From assembly GCA_016937825.1 (NCBI GenBank), contig JAFGVT010000175.1, positions 1-5,538 of the forward strand: DNA of 5,538 nt. Reading direction: 5' to 3'. The stretch is from Fidelibacterota bacterium. GTDB lineage: Bacteria; Fidelibacterota; Fidelibacteria; Fidelibacterales; Fidelibacteraceae. This document shows positions 1 to 5,077 of this stretch, piece by piece (within the stretch, counting starts at the first letter, position 1; each line of letters begins with the position of its first letter). A model generated the notes under the pieces. That model had not been told where the DNA came from. It ran no database searches and was given only the letters and a program-made list of their open reading frames with translations. Made by a program: the position numbers and the translations under genes.

Positions 1-429
1 AAAACCGTCGAACGCGATGACGTGCTGGCGATCGCCCTGGACGTTATCGGCCAGTTGCCGGACCAGGAGAAACGCATCAGGCTGGAAGGCTTCACCGTCG
101 TGACCGGGAGCGGCATGACGCCGACGGCCTCGGTCAAGCTCCTGATCGACGGAACGGAAAGAATCGGCACCGGCGTAGGGGACGGGCCGATCGACGCCCT
201 CAGCAAGGCGGTGTGGAGCCTGATCGATCCCTCCGTGAAATTGCTGGAATACAACCTGAAAGCCATCACCGGCGGAACGGACGCCCTGGCGGATGTCTCG
301 ATCAAGCTGCAGGATGCCGGAGGAAGGATCTTTTCCGGAAGGGCCGTCAACGAAGACGTGATCAAAGCCGGCGTGCAGGCGATCATCAGCGGACTGAACC
401 GGGCGATGAACGCCTCTGGCGGTAAATGA
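1..429 (+). CDS. leuA: 2-isopropylmalate synthase, C-terminal part (window cuts the 5' end)
   Basis: The reading frame is open from base 1 to the TGA at 427-429, giving the last 142 residues of a protein that begins upstream. The fragment matches the C-terminal regulatory (LeuA dimer) domain of 2-isopropylmalate synthase. It has a GDGPIDA motif at fragment residues 60-66, an LLEYNLKAITGGTDA segment at 81-95, and a terminal DVIKAGVQAI helix at 119-128. In the family this domain binds leucine for feedback inhibition. The catalytic TIM barrel, which condenses acetyl-CoA with 2-oxoisovalerate, lies outside the window. The gene sits 26 bp upstream of leuC, fitting a leuACD operon. A citramalate synthase shares the same fold and also feeds LeuCD. 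The GTDA motif and the C-terminal helix favour LeuA, but the fragment alone does not exclude the alternative. Confidence 0.88.
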   Translation, partial: KTVERDDVLAIALDVIGQLPDQEKRIRLEGFTVVTGSGMTPTASVKLLIDGTERIGTGVGDGPIDALSKAVWSLIDPSVKLLEYNLKAITGGTDALADVSIKLQDAGGRIFSGRAVNEDVIKAGVQAIISGLNRAMNASGGK

Positions 430-455
430 CCTCAACAAGATAAAGGACTTATAGA

Positions 456-1724
456 ATGGGACAGACCATTACGGAAAAAATACTTGCCCGGCACTGCGGA
501 AAGGAAAGCGTACGGCCGGGAGAGCTGATCAACGCACGGCTTGACCTTATCATGTGCCACGACGTCACCACGACCCCCGCGATCGATATGCTCCGGGAGC
601 ACGGGATCAACAACGTCTTCGATCCCGATAAGATCGTTATTATGCCGGATCATTTCGTTCCGAATAAGGATATCCAGTCCGCGGAAATGGTCCGCAAGAT
701 CCGCTTGTGGGCCCGGGAAATGGGTATTGAGGCCTTTTATGAACTGGGCAATCACGGCGTTTGTCACGCTCTGCTGCCCGAACAGGGTCACGTGCTTCCC
801 GGCATGACCATCGTGGGGGCCGACAGCCACACCTGCACGCACGGCGCACTGGGCGCCTTTTCGACCGGTATCGGCAGCACGGATCTGGCAGCTTCGCTGG
901 CTACGGGAGAATTGTGGTTCCGGGTACCGGAATCCCTGCTTTTTATCCTTCGGGGCAAAACGGCGAAACATGTGTACGCAAAAGATATCATTCTGGAGAT
1001 CATCCGGCGGGTCGGCGTGGACGGCGCGCGCTATAAGGCCATGGAATTCCGCGGTGAGGCCATCGATGCCTTGTCGGTGGAAGGACGTATGACCATCGCC
1101 AATATGGCGATCGAAGCGGGCGCAAAATCAGGCATCATGGCACCCGATCAAAAAACGGTCGATTATGTTCGCGACCGGACGGATGCGGACTTTGAGATCG
1201 TAAAAAGCGACGAGGATGCCCGCTACGAAGCGGTGATCGAAATGGACGTGAGCGGTTTGGAGCCCATGGTGGCTTTCCCGCATCTTCCCGATAACGGCCG
1301 TGCGGTCTCTTCCCTAAGTGAAAAGATCCCGGTCGATCAGGTTTATATCGGAAGCTGCACCAACGGACGCATTGAGGATCTGCGCGTCGCCGCCGGGATA
1401 CTGAACGGCAGGCGCGTGGCAAAGGGGACACGGTGTATCGTCGTCCCTGCCACGACGGAGATCTGGAAACAGGCGAACAGGGAAGGCCTGTTGGACAGTT
1501 TTATGGAGGCGGGTGCGACCGTTTCCACACCGACCTGCGGAGCCTGCCTGGGAGGCCATATGGGCATTCTGGCAAACGGAGAACGCTGCATCTCAACCAC
1601 AAACCGGAACTTCGTCGGCCGGATGGGGCATCCGGGATCCGAGGTGTATCTCGCAAGTCCTGCCACGGCAGCCGCGTCGGCGGTGACCGGTTATATCAGC
1701 GATCCCCGAAAGATGGAAGGATAA
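456..1724 (+). CDS. leuC: 3-isopropylmalate dehydratase, large subunit (short, archaeal-like type)
   Basis: This 422-aa protein is the catalytic [4Fe-4S] subunit of isopropylmalate isomerase. With LeuD it converts 2-isopropylmalate to 3-isopropylmalate through a dehydrated intermediate in leucine synthesis. Aconitase-family signatures appear in order: HDVTTTPA near residues 35-42, GADSHTCTHGALGAF at 121-135, the cluster ligand C301 in IGSCTNGR, and the ligand pair C361 and C364 in TCGACLG. A final NRNFVGRMGHPGSEVYLASP block spans 383-402. The length matches the roughly 420-aa type found in archaea and many anaerobes, whereas the enterobacterial enzyme is about 466 aa. An AAAGGA ribosome site at 442-447 lies 8 bp before the ATG and supports this start. 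leuD begins 5 bp after the stop. Homoaconitase large subunits are close relatives, so the substrate rests partly on the leuA/leuD context. Confidence 0.95.
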   Translation: MGQTITEKILARHCGKESVRPGELINARLDLIMCHDVTTTPAIDMLREHGINNVFDPDKIVIMPDHFVPNKDIQSAEMVRKIRLWAREMGIEAFYELGNHGVCHALLPEQGHVLPGMTIVGADSHTCTHGALGAFSTGIGSTDLAASLATGELWFRVPESLLFILRGKTAKHVYAKDIILEIIRRVGVDGARYKAMEFRGEAIDALSVEGRMTIANMAIEAGAKSGIMAPDQKTVDYVRDRTDADFEIVKSDEDARYEAVIEMDVSGLEPMVAFPHLPDNGRAVSSLSEKIPVDQVYIGSCTNGRIEDLRVAAGILNGRRVAKGTRCIVVPATTEIWKQANREGLLDSFMEAGATVSTPTCGACLGGHMGILANGERCISTTNRNFVGRMGHPGSEVYLASPATAAASAVTGYISDPRKMEG

Positions 1725-1729
1725 ACACC

Positions 1730-2209
1730 ATGAAAGCACATGTATATCGGCGCGACCACATCAATACCGACGAGATCATTCCCGCCCGTTACCTGAATAT
1801 GGACCGCGAGGCCGACCTGGCGAAGCATGCGATGGAAGACATTGACAAGGATTTTGTCCATAAGGTGGAATCCGGCGACGTGATCGTCGCGGGTGAGAAT
1901 TTCGGATGCGGCAGTTCCCGGGAACATGCGGTATGGGCGCTGCGCGGTGCCGGGATCACGGCCGTTATCGCCGATTCCTTCGCCCGCATATTCTATCGCA
2001 ACTGCATCAATAACGGGTTTCTGGCCATCGAATGCAAGGGGATCGGCAAAAGCATTGAGAACGGTGCGGAAATTGCCATCGATCTGAAAGCGGGACGGCT
2101 GACCGACCTGTCGAACGCGAAAGCGTATGACTTCACGCCGTTCCCGGAATTTGCCCAGAACATCCTCGATGCCGGCGGGCTTCTGCCGTGTCTCAAGGTA
2201 AAATTATAA
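1730..2209 (+). CDS. leuD: 3-isopropylmalate dehydratase, small subunit
   Basis: This 159-aa protein is the swivelling small subunit that closes over the LeuC active site and sets substrate specificity. Visible motifs are NTDEIIPARYL at residues 12-22, GENFGCGSSREHA at 55-67 and ADSFARIFYRNCINNG at 81-96, all standard for short-type LeuD/HacB proteins. The frame is open far upstream into leuC, but the ATG at 1730 is the right start. It gives the usual N-terminus MKAHVYRRDHINTDE, and GGAAGGA at 1715-1721 lies 8 bp upstream, inside the end of leuC. The specificity loop after PAR reads YLNM. In characterised methanogen homologues YLRT marks homoaconitase, while hydrophobic versions mark isopropylmalate or citraconate hydration. 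Lack of the arginine therefore argues against homoaconitate. The gene is followed by a terminator-like hairpin and is probably the last of its operon. Confidence 0.94.
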   Translation: MKAHVYRRDHINTDEIIPARYLNMDREADLAKHAMEDIDKDFVHKVESGDVIVAGENFGCGSSREHAVWALRGAGITAVIADSFARIFYRNCINNGFLAIECKGIGKSIENGAEIAIDLKAGRLTDLSNAKAYDFTPFPEFAQNILDAGGLLPCLKVKL

Positions 2210-2221
2210 GTGCGCCGAATC

Positions 2222-2260
2222 AAAAAAAGGAACGTCCTTTTTGAAAGACCGTTCCTTTGC
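2222..2260. terminator. Bidirectional rho-independent terminator between leuD and the convergent zinc-ribbon gene
   Basis: The arms AAAGGAACG (2226-2234) and CGTTCCTTT (2250-2258) form a perfect 9-bp stem. Inside it, CTTT (2237-2240) can pair with AAAG (2244-2247) around a TTG loop, after a small internal loop. Read on the minus strand the stem runs into seven T residues (the A run at 2222-2228), a classic terminator for the gene at 2330-2722. Read on the plus strand the tail is a weaker CCTTTGCTTTG, but it lies just 13 bp past the leuD stop. The remaining sequence at 2261-2329 shows nothing recognisable. Confidence 0.82.
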
Positions 2261-2329
2261 TTTGAAACGCATCGGCGTATGACTTATATATCGTTCCGAT
2301 CTAATCCCGGCTGAATTGTCCCTGCCGTA

Positions 2330-2722
2330 TCAGAATTCCGTTCCGGCGCCGAAGTAGTTCGTAGCGTCATCCCCGTATTTCTCAACTTTTTTCCCGTGGA
2401 TCACATAGGTGCAGCGTTCGCCGACGATCTCGGATATCAGGATGACATTTTCTTCGCCGTATTCATCGATGCTGATGATGCGGGCCAGATTGTTGTTGTA
2501 ATTCTGGGCCATCAGGTTCGCATGGCAGATCGGACAGTAAAGGTCCGTCTTTTCACCGTCGTTCAGCTCGAAGGTGCGATGCTTTCTTACGGCGTAGTTC
2601 CCGATCTCGGGACTCAGCAATAAGAGCCCGCGCTCGCCTCCCGGTTTCCGGGCGGAGAAGATCACGCTGTTCTTAACCTTTAAATGCCCTCTGCAGAAGG
2701 GACAGACATAGTCGTTTTTCAT
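2330..2722 (-). CDS. Uncharacterised zinc-ribbon-like protein with two CPxC knuckles
   Basis: This 130-aa cytoplasmic protein has no signal peptide or membrane segment. It carries CPFC at residues 7-10 and CPIC at 63-66, a four-cysteine set that very likely binds one zinc ion. The knuckles are about 50 residues apart, so the segment between them (including RGLLLLSPEIG at 31-41) is either an insertion in the ribbon or a small beta domain. Histidines follow each knuckle at 13 and 67. The C-terminal half (80-112) looks beta-rich and has another cysteine at 104. I recall similar hypothetical proteins, mainly from Bacteroidota-like genomes, but know of no assigned function. The ATG at 2722 is chosen because MKNDYVCPFC is a natural start and GGGGTG lies 4 bp upstream. 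A TTG at 2734 would add four residues. The gene stands alone, opposite in direction to both neighbours, with its own promoter and terminator candidates. Confidence 0.85.
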   Translation of the reverse strand: MKNDYVCPFCRGHLKVKNSVIFSARKPGGERGLLLLSPEIGNYAVRKHRTFELNDGEKTDLYCPICHANLMAQNYNNNLARIISIDEYGEENVILISEIVGERCTYVIHGKKVEKYGDDATNYFGAGTEF

Positions 2723-2753
2723 ACGGCACCCCAATCAATTCAAATTTTAAAAT

Positions 2754-2782
2754 AATTTATCAGAATTCGCCGGATTAAACAA
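2754..2782 (-). promoter_or_regulatory. Candidate sigma-70-type promoter for the zinc-ribbon gene
   Basis: On the minus strand TTGTTT (2782-2777) is followed after exactly 17 bp by TAAATT (2759-2754), preceded by a TGA that resembles an extended -10. Transcription would begin near 2747, about 25 bp before the ATG at 2722. Matches to consensus are moderate (3/6 and 4/6) and the region is AT-rich, so chance is possible. The position and spacing are what make it credible. Confidence 0.45.
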
Positions 2783-2846
2783 CATTTATTCCGGATATTC
2801 AGGATGCAAGGGCCTGTTTTTAAAAATACAATTTTGAATTCAATAA

Positions 2847-2862
2847 AAAAATGCGCATTTTT
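2847..2862. promoter_or_regulatory. Perfect 16-bp palindrome upstream of ridA, possible operator
   Basis: AAAAATGCGCATTTTT is a gapless inverted repeat, 31 bp before the ridA ATG. Having no loop, it suits a dimeric DNA-binding protein better than an RNA hairpin. A second perfect palindrome, TTGAATTCAA (2834-2843), lies 3 bp away. The TTGAAT inside it could serve as a -35 element, but no convincing -10 follows at 17 bp. TACAAT at 2827-2832 is another possible -10, without a good -35. The plus-strand promoter of the ridA cluster must be in this region, but I cannot place it. Confidence 0.4.
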
Positions 2863-2880
2863 AAGCGCGTTAATAATCAT

Positions 2881-2884
2881 GGAG
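2881..2884 (+). promoter_or_regulatory. Ribosome binding site that fixes the ridA start
   Basis: GGAG ends 8 bp before the ATG at 2893. It supports that start over the in-frame ATG at 2851, which lies within the 16-bp palindrome and would add 14 residues not typical of the RidA family. Confidence 0.75.
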
Positions 2885-2892
2885 AAAGCGGT

Positions 2893-3273
2893 ATGAAAGA
2901 CATTATTCTGACCGATAAAGCGCCTGCGCCTATCGGTGCGTATTCGCAGGGATGCGCCCTGGGCGACCTCATTTTTACATCCGGGCAGCTCCCGGTGGAC
3001 ATGCTTACGGGCAAGCTGATCTTCGATGATATGGCAGCGGCTGTAAGGGCGTCCCTGATGAATGTCATTGCCGTGGTGGAAGCCGGGGGCGGCGACCGGG
3101 GCACGATCCTGAAAACGACGGTTTTCCTTAAAGATCTGGAGCAGTTCGGGATCGTCAACAGGGTGTACGCCGAGGTATTTCCCGATCGCGCGCCCGCGCG
3201 CTCCGCGGTTCAGGTCGCACGCCTTCCCAAAGACGTCGGCATCGAGATCGAAGCCATCGCCGGTAAAAAATGA
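2893..3273 (+). CDS. ridA: RidA family 2-iminobutanoate/2-iminopropanoate deaminase
   Basis: This 126-aa protein is a full-length RidA (YjgF/YER057c/UK114) member. Such enzymes are cytoplasmic trimers that hydrolyse reactive enamine/imine intermediates released by PLP enzymes such as threonine dehydratase, yielding 2-oxoacids and ammonia. This protects transaminases such as IlvE. Family marks are PIGAYSQG at residues 13-20, FTSGQLPVD at 28-36, and PARSAVQVARLP at 101-112. R103 corresponds to the catalytic Arg105 of the E. coli enzyme, and E120 lies in the final IEIEAIA strand. These key residues place it in the active RidA subfamily rather than the Rid groups lacking the arginine. It is the first gene of the cluster, and its TGA overlaps the next ATG by 4 bp. 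Its substrate here could come from branched-chain amino acid metabolism or from amino acids imported by the downstream transporter, which is inference. Confidence 0.95.
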   Translation: MKDIILTDKAPAPIGAYSQGCALGDLIFTSGQLPVDMLTGKLIFDDMAAAVRASLMNVIAVVEAGGGDRGTILKTTVFLKDLEQFGIVNRVYAEVFPDRAPARSAVQVARLPKDVGIEIEAIAGKK

Positions 3274-3698
3274 AGAAGAGCGCGCTAAGACTTTTTGCAC
3301 TGATCCTTCTTTCCGGAACCCTTCTGGCTATGAAACCGGATACCCTTGCGTTCCGGCCGGAAAAAATGAAAAGTCCCGGACTTGCCATCGGCATGTCCAT
3401 GGTATTCCCGGGCGCGGGACAAATGTATAACGGGAAGTGGGTAAAAGGACTTGTCTTCCTGGGCGCGGAAACGGGGTTGGGCGCTGCGGCGTATTATTAC
3501 TACCGGGATCATTATGTCAACGGGACCGCAGCTTCGCTGGAAACCGCAAAACCGCTGACCTGGTTCTTTGCCGCCGTGTACGTGTATTCGCTGATGGATG
3601 CCTACGTGGATGCGCATCTGAGCGCTTTTCCCGACGACCGCCTGATACTTGAACCGGATCCCGCCACGAACGGCATCAAATTGAGCATTGCATTTTAA
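3270..3698 (+). CDS. Small exported/membrane protein, DUF5683-like
   Basis: This 142-aa protein has an N-terminal hydrophobic signal (residues 1-20, KK then RLFALILLSGTLLA), so it is likely exported or membrane-anchored. A hydrophobic stretch at about 36-50 leads into PGAGQMYNGKWVKG (47-60). Two further hydrophobic segments follow, at about 60-78 and 96-113, the last ending in SLMDAYVDAHL (107-117). The PGxGQxYNGK motif with a following DAYVDAHL resembles DUF5683 proteins of Bacteroidota and relatives, whose function is unknown. The C-terminus (125-142) looks like short beta strands ending in F. The ATG overlaps the ridA TGA in an ATGA, and I see no good Shine-Dalgarno sequence before it, so translation probably depends on ribosomes finishing ridA. 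The next gene begins 11 bp after the stop. Assignment to DUF5683 comes from motif memory and has not been tested by a search. Confidence 0.82.
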   Translation: MKKSALRLFALILLSGTLLAMKPDTLAFRPEKMKSPGLAIGMSMVFPGAGQMYNGKWVKGLVFLGAETGLGAAAYYYYRDHYVNGTAASLETAKPLTWFFAAVYVYSLMDAYVDAHLSAFPDDRLILEPDPATNGIKLSIAF

Positions 3699-3709
3699 TA
3701 AGGGCAAGC

Positions 3710-5077
3710 ATGCAGGAAAACCGCGAACATTGGGGGAATAAGCTCGGCTTCATACTGGCCGCTGCGGGAAGCGCCGTCGGACTGGGAAATATCTGGAAGT
3801 TTCCCTATATCACGGGACAGAACGGGGGCGCGGCATTCATTATCATCTATCTGATCTGCATCCTTGTCGTCGGCCTGCCGGTCCTGATCGCCGAGATCCT
3901 GCTCGGACGCCATTCCCAGCGAAGTCCGGTCAGCACCTTTCGCCTCTATGCGCAAAAGCACAAAACACTGTGGATCGCCGTCGGCTGGATGTTCTTCGCG
4001 ACCGGGCTGATCATCCTTGCCTATTACAATGTCGTTGCCGGCTGGTCCCTGGGGTATATCCTTGAGTCGCTGACCGGAAAGATCGCATCCTTGACCTCCG
4101 CCTCCGATGCGGCGGAGCACTTCCGCGGACTGATCACCACACCTGCCTGGATCCTGTTCTGGCAATTTGTTTTTGTCAGCGCGGGCGGCCTGATCGTCTA
4201 TTTCGGGGTGAAGAACGGGATCGAGAGGATCGCGCGCCTTCTGATGCCGCTTTTCTTTATCATCCTGCTGTTTCTGGTGGTGTGGGGGATATCCCTCGAG
4301 GGAAGCGATAAGGGATTGAGGTTTTTGCTGAAACCCGATTGGAGCACCGTAAATTTCAAGACGGTCCTTATCGCACTGGGCCATGCCTTTTTTACCCTGA
4401 GCGTGGGCATGGGAGTCCTGCTGACCTATGGAAGCTATCTGAACAAACACGACAATATCTTTTTCAGCGGTGTCATGATCACCCTGCTTGATACCGTGAT
4501 CGCCCTGCTGGCGGGACTTGCGATCTTCACCTCGGTTTTTGCCATGGGATTCGATCCCGCGGAAGGTCCGGGACTGGTGTTCCATGTTCTGCCCGCCGTT
4601 TTCAGCAGTATGCCTCAGGGCGGCTTGTTTTCCCTGCTCTTTTTCTCTCTCTTGTCCATTGCCGCTCTGACTTCCACCATTTCGATCCTGGAGATGCTTG
4701 TCTCCACCCTGATGGATGAGACAAAGTTCAGCCGCCATCACATCGTGATCGGCATTTCACTTGTCATATTTCTTCTGGGCGTTCCCGCCGCGCTGTCCTT
4801 CGGGGAATGGTCCCATATTACCGTATTGAAACTGAACATGTTTGATATCATGGATTACGTCTCGGCCAATATCCTGCTTCCCCTGGGGGGACTGCTGGTT
4901 GCCCTGTTCGTGGGCTGGTATATGACGAAAAAAGGCGTCCTGAACGAACTGTTTCAGGGCTACGGGACGGATTTGTCAAAACAGCGCGCCGGCAGCATCT
5001 GGTATTTTTTGGTGAAATTCGTGGCGCCGGTCCTGATCTTCCTCGTGTTTTTAAGCGCAATAGGAGTGCTGAGATGA
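3710..5077 (+). CDS. Sodium-dependent amino acid transporter, NSS (SLC6/LeuT-fold) family, 11 helices
   Basis: This 455-aa inner-membrane protein is a neurotransmitter:sodium symporter family member that would couple sodium entry to amino acid uptake. I count eleven hydrophobic helices, starting near residues 12, 40, 88, 146, 173, 215, 250, 303, 343, 378 and 430. That fits the bacterial 11-helix subgroup (MhsT, Tyt1; about 450 aa) rather than the 12-helix LeuT. The hallmark TM1 segment GSAVGLGNIWKFP spans 20-32, with G20, A22, V23 and N27 at LeuT sodium-site positions. TM3 has Y105-Y106 near the LeuT Tyr108 position. TM6 reads FFTLSVGMG (227-235), with T229 matching LeuT Thr254. TM8 has A318, T321 and S322 matching the Na2 ligands. 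TM7 carries D261. A weak AAGGGC lies just before the ATG, and the stop overlaps the next start. Substrate is unknown; hydrophobic or aromatic amino acids are typical of this subgroup. Confidence 0.95.
   Translation: MQENREHWGNKLGFILAAAGSAVGLGNIWKFPYITGQNGGAAFIIIYLICILVVGLPVLIAEILLGRHSQRSPVSTFRLYAQKHKTLWIAVGWMFFATGLIILAYYNVVAGWSLGYILESLTGKIASLTSASDAAEHFRGLITTPAWILFWQFVFVSAGGLIVYFGVKNGIERIARLLMPLFFIILLFLVVWGISLEGSDKGLRFLLKPDWSTVNFKTVLIALGHAFFTLSVGMGVLLTYGSYLNKHDNIFFSGVMITLLDTVIALLAGLAIFTSVFAMGFDPAEGPGLVFHVLPAVFSSMPQGGLFSLLFFSLLSIAALTSTISILEMLVSTLMDETKFSRHHIVIGISLVIFLLGVPAALSFGEWSHITVLKLNMFDIMDYVSANILLPLGGLLVALFVGWYMTKKGVLNELFQGYGTDLSKQRAGSIWYFLVKFVAPVLIFLVFLSAIGVLR
5062..5066 (+). promoter_or_regulatory. 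Ribosome binding site for the DUF2279-like gene, inside the transporter gene
   Basis: AGGAG ends 7 bp before the ATG at 5074, within the last codons of the transporter gene. It supports a start at the ATGA overlap and thus a signal peptide at the N-terminus of the next protein. Confidence 0.75.

Noticed and set aside
432..1431. Several minus-strand open frames under leuC (for example 432-971 and 1135-1431)
   Set aside because: All are antisense shadows of leuC, rich in R, P and S with no domain or ribosome site to support them.
1433..1729. Upstream in-frame extension of leuD inside leuC
   Set aside because: The extra 99 codons lie out of frame within leuC, and the standard LeuD N-terminus with a ribosome site begins at 1730.
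2723..2734. TTG start for the zinc-ribbon gene
   Set aside because: The ATG at 2722 gives a normal N-terminus just before the first knuckle, and the GGGGTG between the two candidates can serve as its ribosome site.
2851..2892. Upstream ATG start for ridA
   Set aside because: It would add 14 residues foreign to the family and would start inside the palindrome, whereas GGAG precedes the ATG at 2893 with good spacing.
2740..3300. Minus-strand open frame of 186 codons covering ridA and the intergenic region
   Set aside because: It lies opposite ridA, which has all family motifs and a good ribosome site, and its translation resembles no protein family I know.
3695..4741. Long open frame of 348 codons on the minus strand
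   Set aside because: It is antisense to the well-supported NSS transporter. Its translation is a low-complexity mix of Q, D, G, K and H with no recognisable domain, as expected from the complement of hydrophobic codons.
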